From positions 366,021 to 430,020 of the forward strand of contig NZ_PGDQ01000006.1 in assembly GCF_003073135.1 (NCBI RefSeq): a stretch of DNA of 64,000 bases, given 5' to 3'. Origin of the DNA: Euzebya rosea. Its GTDB lineage: Bacteria; Actinomycetota; Nitriliruptoria; Euzebyales; Euzebyaceae. The notes under the pieces are model-generated. The model had not been told where the DNA came from, did no database searches, and worked only from the letters and a program-made list of their open reading frames with translations. Both the position numbers and the translations under genes were made by a program. Shown here in pieces: positions 56,587 through 64,000 of the stretch (position 1 is the stretch's first letter; every line of letters starts with the position of its first letter).

Positions 56587-57381
56587 GTGAGCCCACGCAA
56601 CCGTCGACCGTCTCGCCCGACCACCACCCGTCCATCGGAGGTCCGCGGTGGCGACGGTCGATCCGACCGCTACGTGATCCCGGGCCGGCAGCCCGTTCGC
56701 GAGGCGATCCGCGCAGGTCGCGACCTCGAGGCGGTCATCATCGACACCCGCCAGGTCGACGCCCTGGCAGACCTGGCGCAGGCGGCTGCGGATGCGGGGG
56801 TGACGCTGCGCACCGCGAGCAGGGACGAGATGGATGCGTTGACCGGAGAGGTGCGCCACCAGGGGGTCGTTGCCCTGGCCGCCCCGTTCGCCTACGCCTC
56901 CATGGATCGGCTCGCCACCGCCGACCTCGTCCTGGTCCTCGACGGCGTGACCGACCCCCGCAACCTGGGGGCCATCGCGCGCGTGGCCGAGCAGGCGGGC
57001 GCTGGTGGCATCGTGATCCGGTCCAAGCGAGCCGCGTCGCCGTCCCCTGCGGCAGAGAAGGCCGCGGCCGGTGCGCTCTCGTGGGTGCCGGTCGTGGTCG
57101 CCACCAACATCACCAGGGCCGTGGAGGAGCTTCGCGACCACGGCTTGTGGTCCCTCGGGCTCGCGGGGGACGCTCCCCGGACGATCTGGGACGAACCCCT
57201 GCTGGACGAGCGCGTGGCGCTGGTCATCGGCGAGGAGGGTGCCGGTCTGTCGCGCCTCGTCGCGGAACGGGTGGACGCGCTGGTCTCCATCCCGATGGCG
57301 GGCAGGCTCGACTCGCTGAACGCGGCGACCGCCACCGCGGTCACCGCCTTCGAGTGGTCACGGCGCCATCACAACGGGTAG
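56587..57381 (+). CDS. rlmB: 23S rRNA 2'-O-ribose methyltransferase, RlmB/TrmH family
   Basis: A 264-residue SPOUT methyltransferase. After a basic N-terminus comes the small substrate-binding domain (YVIPGRQPVREAIRAG) and the trefoil-knot SAM domain with LDGVTDPRNLGAIARVAEQA, VIGEEGAGLSRLV and IPMAGRLDSLNAATATAVT. RlmB methylates G2251 of 23S rRNA in E. coli. The position between ispF and sigH matches Bacillus rlmB. Start chosen from the TACGGT element 6 bases upstream. Confidence 0.92.
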   Translation: MSPRNRRPSRPTTTRPSEVRGGDGRSDRYVIPGRQPVREAIRAGRDLEAVIIDTRQVDALADLAQAAADAGVTLRTASRDEMDALTGEVRHQGVVALAAPFAYASMDRLATADLVLVLDGVTDPRNLGAIARVAEQAGAGGIVIRSKRAASPSPAAEKAAAGALSWVPVVVATNITRAVEELRDHGLWSLGLAGDAPRTIWDEPLLDERVALVIGEEGAGLSRLVAERVDALVSIPMAGRLDSLNAATATAVTAFEWSRRHHNG

Positions 57382-57637
57382 TCGAGCGTTGCAGTGGGTG
57401 CGCGGCTCGAGGTGCGGTCGCGCGGTTGGCGCCCGACCCGCTCGTGACGGATCCCAAGCCCGCCCTCGACGGCTCGTGACTCTTACGGTATTTTGCCAGT
57501 GACTAGTCGTGACTACGTAAACTCTCGGCAACGCGCTGCCAACGGGGGTTTGCAGTTGCTGACTACCGCCGCAGTACCAGCCGCCGCTCATGGAGGGCAA
57601 CTTGCCGCCGACCGCAGTACCCAGCCACAGGACCAGC

Positions 57638-58270
57638 ATGGGTTCGTCGACCCCGCTCGGAGGTGCTGCTGCCAGCGACGAGGAGCTGGTCTCCAGGACC
57701 TGGAACGGCGACAGCGAAGCCCTCGACCAGCTGCTGGACCGATACCGCGGGTTCGTCCGCATGAAGGCTCGTTCGTACTTCCTCGTGGGTGCCGACCGCG
57801 AGGACGTCGTGCAGGAGGGCATGGTGGGCCTCTACAAGGCCATCCGTGACTACGACCCGACGCACGAGGCGTCCTTCAGGGGGTTCGCCGAGCTCTGCGT
57901 CGTCAGGCAGATCATCACGGCGATCAAGACCGCGACGCGCCAGAAGCACGCGCCCCTGAACTCCTACGTGTCCCTGCACGCCAAGGTCAGCGACGAGGAC
58001 TCCGACACCGAGCTGGGCGAGCAGTTCGACGGGGGCGAGGACCCAGCCGACAGCATCGTGCAGCAGGGTGAGATGGCCTCCATCCGCAGCTACTTCGGCC
58101 AGATCCTCTCCGACCTCGAGGCCGAGGTGCTGCAGCGCTACCTCGACGGGGAGACCTACGCCGAGATCGCCGAGGGACTCGAGCGCCAGGTCAAGTCCAT
58201 CGACAACGCCATCCAGCGCATCAAGCGCAAGCTGGAGGGTTACCTCGAGGAGCGCAAGGTCCTCGTCTGA
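57638..58270 (+). CDS. sigH: SigH-type RNA polymerase sigma factor (Spo0H-like)
   Basis: A 210-residue sigma-70-family factor closely resembling the stationary-phase/sporulation factor SigH of Bacillus. Characteristic stretches are RSYFLVGADREDVVQEGMVG (region 2), AELCVVRQIITAIKTATRQK, PLNSYVSLHAK, DLEAEVLQRYLDGETYAEIA and RQVKSIDNAIQRIKRKLEGY (region 4). ATG 57638 has AGGA 5 bases upstream; ATG 57590 would add 16 residues without a ribosome-binding site. The upstream region has TTGCCA and TAAACT elements and three GTGACT direct repeats (57476, 57499, 57509), possible control sites. Its target genes here are unknown. Confidence 0.92.
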   Translation: MGSSTPLGGAAASDEELVSRTWNGDSEALDQLLDRYRGFVRMKARSYFLVGADREDVVQEGMVGLYKAIRDYDPTHEASFRGFAELCVVRQIITAIKTATRQKHAPLNSYVSLHAKVSDEDSDTELGEQFDGGEDPADSIVQQGEMASIRSYFGQILSDLEAEVLQRYLDGETYAEIAEGLERQVKSIDNAIQRIKRKLEGYLEERKVLV

Positions 58271-58340
58271 TGGTGTGACGGTGCGTGCAGAACGACTGAA
58301 CCGGTTGTAGTCCATCGTCGCCCGGTGTGGCGGACCGCGG

Positions 58341-58346
58341 TAGCGT
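58341..58346 (+). promoter_or_regulatory. -10 element before the unknown protein at 58355
   Basis: TAGCGT ends 8 bases before the GTG at 58355, suggesting a leaderless message and supporting this start over GTG 58325, which would lie upstream of the promoter element. Confidence 0.45.
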
Positions 58347-58354
58347 CGGATGAC

Positions 58355-58918
58355 GTGACGCACCTCGACCACACCACGATCACCGATCGACTCGAGCGAA
58401 TCGCCCGGGCCATCGAGCTCGGGTGCGTGGCGGCCGACACCGCCCCGCACGCAACCGTGCGGCAGGCGTTGGTGGACACCGTGTGGGAGGCGGTTGCCCT
58501 CGGCCACCAGCTGACCCGGGACGTGGCCTACGACGACCTGTGGAGCGAGCTGGACGGCCTGCTTGCCCGCTGGGACCAGATCCGTGGGTGCGCGGAGGCC
58601 GTGGCGTTGATCGACGGTGCCGTGATCGGTGCCGCCGTCGCGGCTGCCGACACCGTGGAGACGCTGACCGTCCTGCGGGACGCGATCGACACCATCGACG
58701 ACACCCAGCTCGTGCTTGCCGCCCGTCCCGGCGAACAACCGGCCACGACCCAGCTGGCCAGCGCCATGGCGACCCTGGAATCGGCTGGTGATCGGGCGTT
58801 CGTGGCCGCCCTCGGCAACGACGTGCTCGGTCGCCTCGACGCCGCCATGGCCCTGCTGACCACCTGCGCCGCACGGGCCAGCCGGGAACGCACGATCGCC
58901 CGAACACGCCGCCGCTGA
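58355..58918 (+). CDS. Unknown soluble alpha-helical protein
   Basis: A 187-residue protein with no recognisable domain. It is rich in Ala, Asp, Leu and Thr, lacks a signal peptide or membrane segment, and should be mostly helical. The last residues are basic (RERTIARTRRR). It sits alone between sigH and pepN, 85 bases before the latter. Confidence 0.65.
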   Translation: MTHLDHTTITDRLERIARAIELGCVAADTAPHATVRQALVDTVWEAVALGHQLTRDVAYDDLWSELDGLLARWDQIRGCAEAVALIDGAVIGAAVAAADTVETLTVLRDAIDTIDDTQLVLAARPGEQPATTQLASAMATLESAGDRAFVAALGNDVLGRLDAAMALLTTCAARASRERTIARTRRR

Positions 58919-58935
58919 CCCGCACGCCCGGTCGG

Positions 58936-58963
58936 TTGGCGCGACGGCGACGAGGGGTAGCCT
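58936..58963 (+). promoter_or_regulatory. pepN promoter candidate
   Basis: TTGGCG (58936-58941) and TAGCCT (58958-58963) with a 16-base spacer predict a leader of about 35 bases before the TTG start of pepN. Confidence 0.45.
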
Positions 58964-59003
58964 GCAGAGCCGACCCAAGAGCCCGCCCGATCGAAGACAC
59001 GCC

Positions 59004-61517
59004 TTGAAATCATCAAACCTGACCAGGGACGAAGCCGCTGTCCGCGCCGACCTGATCCGGAACGTGGCCTACGAGATCGACCTCGACCTGACCGGGACCG
59101 AGGACGACACGTTCACCTCCACGGTCCGGATCACCTTCGACGCCAACGACCCGTCCGCCGAGACCTTCCTCGACCTGGCCGCTCGCCGGGTCGACTCCGT
59201 CGTCGTCAACGGGACCGCGGTGGAAGATGCCTACGCCGACGGGCGGATCCGCCTGACCTCCCTCGCCGACCACAACGTGGTCGAGGTCTCGGCGCAGTGC
59301 GCCTACAGCCGTTCGGGTGTCGGCATGCACCGGTTCGTCGACCCTGTCGACCAGGAGGTGTTCCTCTACACCCAGTTCGAGCCGCAGGACGCCCACCGCG
59401 TCTACGCGTGCTTCGACCAGCCCGACATCAAGGCCCCCATCACGATGTCGGCCACGGCACCCGCCGGGTGGGAGGTCGTGTCCAACGCACGCGTGGCCTC
59501 GCGTCCCGATGCGGGCACCGCGGGCCGCTGGGCCTTCGAGCCGACCGAACCCATCTCCACCTACATCTCGGCGCTCGTGGCAGGGCCCTACCACCGTGTC
59601 GACGCCCGTCACGGCGACGTGGAGCTCGGCATCTACTGCCGCAAGTCGATGGCGGAGTACCTCGACCCGGACGAGATCATCGAGCTGACCGCCCAGGGGC
59701 TCGACTACTTCGCCGAACGCTTCGACATGGCCTACCCCTTCGGCAAGTACGACCAGCTGTTCGTGCCCGAGTTCAACTTCGGTGCCATGGAGAACCCCGG
59801 GTGCGTCACGTTCAGCGAGCGGTACGTCTTCCGTTCCAGGGTGACCCAGGCGGCCCGGTTGTCCCGCGCGAACACCATCCTGCACGAGATGGCCCACATG
59901 TGGTTCGGCGACCTCGTCACCATGCGGTGGTGGGACGACCTCTGGCTCAACGAGTCGTTCGCCACGTTCATGGCCCACAAGGCCGTGGCCGAGGCCACAC
60001 GGTTCGGCGAGGACTCGTGGGCCGACTTCGCCCATTCGATGAAGGCATGGGCCTACCAGCAGGACCAGCTGCCGAGCACGCATCCCATCGTCGCCGACAT
60101 CCTCGACACCGAGTCGGTGATGGCCAACTTCGACGGCATCACCTACGCCAAGGGCGCCAGCGTGCTCAAGCAGCTGCACGCCTGGGTGGGTGAGGACGCG
60201 TTCATCGAGGGCCTGCGCGATCACTTCCAGCGCCACGCGTGGGGGAACGCGGAGCTGGCGGACTTCCTCGACGCCCTCGAGGGACCGTCCGGCCGTGCGC
60301 TGGGCTCGTGGTCGAAGTCCTGGCTCGAGACCGCCGGCGTGGCGACGCTGTCGGCCCGGATCGACACCGACGACGACGATGTCATGACCGCCGTGGAGAT
60401 AGCCCAGGTGGCACCGCCCGCGCATCCGACCCTGCGTCCGCACCGGTTGGGCATCGGCCTGTACGCGACCGCGGATGGTGTGCTGATGCGAACCGACTTC
60501 GTCGAGGTCGACATCGACGGGCCGTCGACCACGGTCGACGCGCTGGCGGGACGGCCCCGACCGGACCTGCTCCTCCTCAACGACCAGGACCTGGCCTACG
60601 CCAAGGTTCGCCTCGACAGCCGCTCGATCGAGGCGCTGGAACGGTCCCTCGGCACGATGTCCGACGGTGTCGCCCGTGCGGTCTCCTGGGGTTCGTTGTG
60701 GGACGCAACCCGCGACGCCGAGCTGGCGGCTCGCCGTTTCGCCGACCTCGTCTGCGAGCACGGTCCCGTCGAGGCGGACGTGAGCGTCCTGCAGACGCTC
60801 CTCCGACAGGCGTTCGCCTGCGCCGACCGCTACGGCGACCCGGCCAACAGGACGGCCCTGCGCGAGCGCATCGCGGCGACCAGCCGTGCAGGCCTGGACC
60901 GGGCCGAACCCGGCAGCGACCGCCAGCTCATCTGGGCCCGCGCCGTGATCAGCTCCAGGACCGACGCCGCCTTCGTGGCCGGACTGCTGGACGGGTCGAC
61001 CCTCGTCGAGGGCCTCACCGTCGACACCGACCTCCGCTGGTTCGCCCTCGGGCACCTGGCGGCCATGGGTGAGGCAGATGCCGACGCGATCGCACGCGAG
61101 CTGGAGCGGGACCCGACCGATGTCGGCCGGCGTGGGGCCGAGACGGCGCTGGCGGCACGGCCCACCGCCGACGCGAAGGCAGAGGCGTGGCGCCGGGCCA
61201 TGGACACGAGCTCGGCGATGCACACGCGTCGTGCGGTGCTGCGCGGGTTCTGGCAGGTCGAGCAGTCGGACGTGCTGGCGGACTACGCCAGCACCGCGTG
61301 GGTCGAGGCGCTGCCGTCGCTGTGGCACCAGGTCTCCGGTGAGGAGGGCCTGACGATGACCGAGGCGATCTATCCCCATCCCATGATCAGCGAGGACGTC
61401 GTCGCCGCGGCCGATCGCGCGTTCGACGCGGACCTGCCCGGCATCGCCAAGCGCAGCGTGTCGGAGGGACGGGACGCCACGCAGCGTGCGCTGCGTGCTC
61501 GAGTCGTCGACGGCTGA
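59004..61517 (+). CDS. pepN: Aminopeptidase N (M1 family)
   Basis: An 837-residue zinc aminopeptidase that removes N-terminal residues from peptides in the cytoplasm. The exopeptidase motif GAMEN is near residue 263, the zinc site HEMAH near 294 with the third ligand Glu in NESFATF about 20 residues on, and VYACFDQPDIKA earlier, all typical of actinobacterial PepN. The C-terminal ERAP1-like helical domain completes it. The TTG start (MKSSNLTRDEA) matches the family N-terminus; no ATG lies near. Confidence 0.95.
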   Translation: MKSSNLTRDEAAVRADLIRNVAYEIDLDLTGTEDDTFTSTVRITFDANDPSAETFLDLAARRVDSVVVNGTAVEDAYADGRIRLTSLADHNVVEVSAQCAYSRSGVGMHRFVDPVDQEVFLYTQFEPQDAHRVYACFDQPDIKAPITMSATAPAGWEVVSNARVASRPDAGTAGRWAFEPTEPISTYISALVAGPYHRVDARHGDVELGIYCRKSMAEYLDPDEIIELTAQGLDYFAERFDMAYPFGKYDQLFVPEFNFGAMENPGCVTFSERYVFRSRVTQAARLSRANTILHEMAHMWFGDLVTMRWWDDLWLNESFATFMAHKAVAEATRFGEDSWADFAHSMKAWAYQQDQLPSTHPIVADILDTESVMANFDGITYAKGASVLKQLHAWVGEDAFIEGLRDHFQRHAWGNAELADFLDALEGPSGRALGSWSKSWLETAGVATLSARIDTDDDDVMTAVEIAQVAPPAHPTLRPHRLGIGLYATADGVLMRTDFVEVDIDGPSTTVDALAGRPRPDLLLLNDQDLAYAKVRLDSRSIEALERSLGTMSDGVARAVSWGSLWDATRDAELAARRFADLVCEHGPVEADVSVLQTLLRQAFACADRYGDPANRTALRERIAATSRAGLDRAEPGSDRQLIWARAVISSRTDAAFVAGLLDGSTLVEGLTVDTDLRWFALGHLAAMGEADADAIARELERDPTDVGRRGAETALAARPTADAKAEAWRRAMDTSSAMHTRRAVLRGFWQVEQSDVLADYASTAWVEALPSLWHQVSGEEGLTMTEAIYPHPMISEDVVAAADRAFDADLPGIAKRSVSEGRDATQRALRARVVDG

Positions 61518-61557
61518 CGCCCCCGTCGGCACCAGCACGCCCCGGTCGGCGCCGGGC

Positions 61558-62115
61558 CTAGAACTCGGTGCCGACCAGGACGTGGATGTCCACGCCCTCG
61601 CTGAGGCCCCGGTTGGCCTCGACGACCCGGAACCGCGGTTCGCGGGCCCGCAGGCCCTCTGCCTCGGCGACGTTGTCGGCCGTGTAGTAGACGGTCGTCT
61701 CCACGACGTCGCGGGAGGAGGGGCTGCGCGCGACCACGTTGTAGCCGAGCTGCTCCAGCACCGCCTCGGCCTGGTCGACCCTCGCGCTGCCGCCGCCCGC
61801 ATCCAACACCTGCACCGTCGTCTCGCCCGGGGGCTTCGCCGCCGCGATCAGCTGTTCGGGGGACTCCGTGGTCGGGACCTCGGTCGGCTCGACGGGTGCG
61901 GCGACGGTCTCGGCCGGCGTCGGCGTCGCGGAGGGTTCGGCCAGCTCTGACTCGCTGGCGTCCAGCGCCGCCTGGGCCGCGGCGATGCTGGCGGCGTCGG
62001 GGCGCTCCTCGGGCGACAGCGCCCAGGTGAGTCCGGCGTACAGGGCCAGCAGGAGCGCACCAACGAACACCAGCCGGGCGGTGTTGAGGGCGATCAGTCG
62101 GATGAAGGTGTTCAC
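61558..62115 (-). CDS. LytR_C-domain membrane protein
   Basis: A 185-residue protein with one N-terminal membrane helix (about 13-32), a Pro/Ala/Thr/Glu-rich spacer and a C-terminal LytR cell-envelope-associated domain (about 95-180; VQVLDAGGGSARVDQAEAVL, TTVYYTADN). This domain occurs at the end of LytR-CpsA-Psr enzymes and alone in actinobacteria, with a supposed role at the cell wall. GTG 62115 begins directly before the helix. It lies 14 bases after the SURF1 gene. Confidence 0.8.
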   Translation of the reverse strand: MNTFIRLIALNTARLVFVGALLLALYAGLTWALSPEERPDAASIAAAQAALDASESELAEPSATPTPAETVAAPVEPTEVPTTESPEQLIAAAKPPGETTVQVLDAGGGSARVDQAEAVLEQLGYNVVARSPSSRDVVETTVYYTADNVAEAEGLRAREPRFRVVEANRGLSEGVDIHVLVGTEF

Positions 62116-62129
62116 GGCAGGTGCGGAGG

Positions 62130-62891
62130 CTACTTGGTCTGCAGGGCGTGGTCGGTCCGGCTGGCCCCTGCCCGGTCGACGGACTCGCGGTCGGCGTCGG
62201 CGAGACGCCGACGAAGCAGCAGCGGGTAGCCGATCAAACCGATGATGGTGAATGCGAACCACTGGGCGGCGTAGTTCAGGTGGGGACCGGCTTCCAGCAC
62301 CGGCGGCTCGGCGGGCCGGGGCAGGACACCCTGCTCCCGCGCCTGCTCGTCGACGACCTCCAGCCACCCCACGGTGATCAGGTCGTCGACCTGCTCGGCC
62401 AGCACGTCGGTGTCGACGCTGCTGACCAGGGTGATGGTGCCGGCATCGTCGGTCAGCACCTGTCGGCTGTCGAAGGGGGTGCGAAGCCGACCGGTCACGG
62501 TGACCTCACCGGCCGGGGGCGCCGGCAGCTCGCTGTCCAGCGGCATCCAGCCCCGGTTGACCAGCAGGGCCCGGCCGTCGTCGAGCCGAAGCGGGGCCAG
62601 GACCTCGAACCCCGGGCGTTCGTTGCGGGACCGAGGCGCCAGCTGCAGCTGCTCGTCGGCCTCGAAGGTTCCGGTGGCCCGCACGGGGAGGAGGTCGATG
62701 TCGGGGGACGCCAGCGCGTCCTCGAGCGCGGCCGGGGAGCTGGCCAGCTGGGCCTCGACGCGGGTGTTCTCCTCGACCTGCTCGTGGTGCCGGCGGACCT
62801 GCCACAGCCCCAGGCTGATGAACGACACGGCGATCGCGATCACCACGAGATGGGTCAGCACCCAGCCGGGGCGCAGCAGCTGCTTGGGCAT
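62130..62891 (-). CDS. SURF1 family protein
   Basis: A 253-residue membrane protein with N- and C-terminal membrane helices (about 13-31 and 215-233) around an extracytoplasmic domain. VSFISLGLWQVRR, LVNRGWMPLD and HLNYAAQWFAFTIIGLIGYP are SURF1 hallmarks. SURF1 helps assemble haem-copper cytochrome oxidase, implying aerobic respiration. ATG 62891 has TACAGT 7 bases upstream and lacks a Shine-Dalgarno sequence. Confidence 0.9.
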   Translation of the reverse strand: MPKQLLRPGWVLTHLVVIAIAVSFISLGLWQVRRHHEQVEENTRVEAQLASSPAALEDALASPDIDLLPVRATGTFEADEQLQLAPRSRNERPGFEVLAPLRLDDGRALLVNRGWMPLDSELPAPPAGEVTVTGRLRTPFDSRQVLTDDAGTITLVSSVDTDVLAEQVDDLITVGWLEVVDEQAREQGVLPRPAEPPVLEAGPHLNYAAQWFAFTIIGLIGYPLLLRRRLADADRESVDRAGASRTDHALQTK

Positions 62892-62898
62892 GCGACCC

Positions 62899-62904
62899 AC
62901 TGTA
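62899..62904 (-). promoter_or_regulatory. -10 element of the SURF1 operon
   Basis: TACAGT on the minus strand ends 7 bases before the ATG at 62891; leaderless type. Confidence 0.5.
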
Positions 62905-62943
62905 GGTGGACCGTTCGTGCCGGCGACCGGGCCGGTCGGGGGT

Positions 62944-62949
62944 GATACT
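62944..62949 (+). promoter_or_regulatory. -10 element of the alpha/beta hydrolase gene
   Basis: GATACT ends 9 bases before the GTG at 62959. Confidence 0.4.
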
Positions 62950-62958
62950 CGGCGGGCA

Positions 62959-63840
62959 GTGACCACCGTCTCGACACCACCCCCGCTTCACGAACACCAC
63001 GTCCCCCTGCCGGCCGGGCACGAGCTGTCGGTGCGCGAACGCGCCGGCGACCGGCCAGCGTTCCTGCTGGTCCACGGCCTGTCGTCCAACGCCCGCCTGT
63101 GGGACGGGGTCTCGGCCGTCCTCGCAGCGGCTGGGCATCGGGTCGTCGCCGTCGACCAGCGCGGCCACGGGCGGTCGGGCCCAGCGGACGGCGACATGTC
63201 CTACGACGCAGTGGCCGCCGACCTTCAGGCGCTCCGTGGGGTGATGGGGCTCGACCGACCCGTCCTGGTGGGACAGTCGTGGGGTGGCAACGTCGTGCTG
63301 GAGACTGCGGCGCGGTACCCGGAGGGGTTCGCCGCGGTGGCCGCCGTCGACGGCGGGTTCATCGCCCTCGGTGCGGCACACCCGACCGCGGACGAGGCCT
63401 GGGCGGCGCTGCGGCCGCCCCCGCTGGCCGATCTCGCGCCGGGTGAGGTGCGGCAGATGATCGCGCGCTCGGTGGAGGGGTGGCCGGCCGGGGCGCTCGA
63501 CGCACAGATGGCGAACCTGCACCACCATCCCGAAGGCCGCGTCGAGCCACGCCTGTCGCTGGACGCCCACGAAGCCATCGTGCGCGTGATGTGGGCCACC
63601 GACCCCTTCGCCCGGATGGGCGAGGTGACCGTGCCGGCCCTGCTGCTTCCGGTGAACGGCGGTGAGGGCGAGTGGGCCGCACGGAAGGCTGCCGGGGTCG
63701 AGGAGGCCGTGCGACGCCTGCCCCACGGACGGGCCGTCTGGCTGGACGGCGCACACGACGTGCACCTGCAGCGCCCCGACGTCGTGGCCGACCACCTGCT
63801 GGCCCTCCACGACCGTGCTGGCCGATCTGGGAGCGAGTGA
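62959..63840 (+). CDS. Alpha/beta hydrolase
   Basis: A 293-residue alpha/beta-hydrolase-fold enzyme. The oxyanion HG motif is in FLLVHGLSSNARLWDG, then DQRGHGRSG, the nucleophile Ser in VGQSWGG, a probable acid in the C-terminal third and the His in DGAHDVHLQRP. Substrate unknown. The very 3' end of the gene runs into the 15-base repeat array at the tRNA-Thr gene, and the last residues (RSGSE) come from a degenerate repeat unit. Confidence 0.85.
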   Translation: MTTVSTPPPLHEHHVPLPAGHELSVRERAGDRPAFLLVHGLSSNARLWDGVSAVLAAAGHRVVAVDQRGHGRSGPADGDMSYDAVAADLQALRGVMGLDRPVLVGQSWGGNVVLETAARYPEGFAAVAAVDGGFIALGAAHPTADEAWAALRPPPLADLAPGEVRQMIARSVEGWPAGALDAQMANLHHHPEGRVEPRLSLDAHEAIVRVMWATDPFARMGEVTVPALLLPVNGGEGEWAARKAAGVEEAVRRLPHGRAVWLDGAHDVHLQRPDVVADHLLALHDRAGRSGSE

Positions 63841-63883
63841 GCCGGGAGCGAGAGAGCCGGGAGCGAGAGAGCCGGGAGCGAGA
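63839..63883. repeat. Three 15-base tandem repeats overlapping the tRNA-Thr 3' end
   Basis: GAGCCGGGAGCGAGA occurs three times in tandem (63839, 63854, 63869); the third copy is part of the tRNA acceptor/T-arm. A degenerate copy precedes it (near 63824) and a 12-base exact copy, GAGCCGGGAGCG, lies on the far side of the tRNA (63973-63984). Confidence 0.9.
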
Positions 63884-63942
63884 ATCGAACTCGCGACATT
63901 CGCTTTACAAGAGCGACGCTCTGCCAACTGAGCTATCCCGGC
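63870..63942 (-). tRNA. tRNA-Thr (anticodon TGT)
   Basis: A 73-base cloverleaf on the minus strand. Acceptor GCCGGGA pairs with TCCCGGC, D-arm GCTCAGTTGGCAGAGC, anticodon stem TCGCT/AGCGA with loop CTTGTAA giving anticodon TGT, T-arm GCGAG-TTCGATT-CTCGC and discriminator T. No CCA is encoded. It reads ACA and related Thr codons. In some actinobacteria a tRNA-Thr precedes the rpmG-secE-nusG cluster; here it faces left. Confidence 0.95.
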
Positions 63943-64000
63943 GTGCGCAGAAGGATATCTGCTGCACGGTCAGAGCCGGGAGCGCTGTGACATCGGAGCT

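Noticed and set aside
61518..61557. Terminator between pepN and the LytR_C gene
   Set aside because: GC-rich complementary patches exist but no stem of more than four or five pairs with a reasonable loop was found.

Overview
The window is GC-rich (about 70 percent by eye) bacterial chromosome with tightly packed genes, frequent GTG starts and many 4-base start/stop overlaps. Gene content (nucS, carD, an LppM-like lipoprotein, a DUF2342-type metalloprotease, an ECF42-type sigma factor, short mutY) points to an actinobacterium. A SigH-type sigma factor of the Firmicutes kind and a Bacillus-like gene order suggest a deep-branching lineage such as Nitriliruptoria (Euzebya-like). That placement is inference.

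Layout. 1-8560: a polyol (mannitol/sorbitol-type) locus. A mannitol-dehydrogenase-family enzyme, a DeoR regulator and an inositol-monophosphatase-family enzyme run leftward; an ABC sugar importer and a short-chain dehydrogenase run rightward, with a candidate operator between them. 8561-12463: a repeat-bearing gap, a ROK fructokinase (likely the next step of polyol use), a TauE/SafE exporter with a small partner protein, a GAF regulator and a strong bidirectional terminator. 12464-18582: a secreted LVIVD-repeat protein, an ABC-2 exporter (one ATPase, two permeases) and two membrane proteins I cannot name. 18600-29270: a metalloprotease-like protein, tilS, hpt, ftsH, folE, an aminotransferase, folP, an EamA transporter, folB and folK. 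29264-34705: DUF2520 protein, lipoprotein, panC, panD, nadC, coaX (pantothenate/CoA and NAD). 34719-40439: a membrane HExxH protein, lysS, two DGPF proteins with their ECF42-type sigma factor, an S4 protein. 40460-53081: motB, motA, clpC, a GAF/degenerate-GGDEF protein, nucS, a RibD-like reductase, mutY, a BrkB/YihY protein, nhaA, disA. 53338-58270: carD, PIN/TRAM protein, ispD, ispF, a small membrane protein, an RlmB-type methyltransferase, a SigH-type sigma factor. 58355-64000: unknown protein, pepN, LytR_C protein, SURF1, an alpha/beta hydrolase and tRNA-Thr(TGT).

The backbone from tilS to sigH follows the order of the Bacillus tilS-hpt-ftsH ... folP-folB-folK ... lysS ... clpC-(radA)-disA-yacL-ispD-ispF ... 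rlmB ... sigH region, with local insertions and with radA and cysS absent here. Many genes have a TANNNT hexamer 6-10 bases before the start codon and no Shine-Dalgarno sequence, which suggests leaderless transcription. No CRISPR array, insertion sequence, prophage or recognisable defence island was seen. The least ordinary items are the SigH gene, the ECF42 promoter, a metalloprotease whose conserved N-terminus lies upstream of any ATG/GTG/TTG start, a membrane HExxH protein, a possible small RNA after clpC, and repeats at the tRNA-Thr 3' end.
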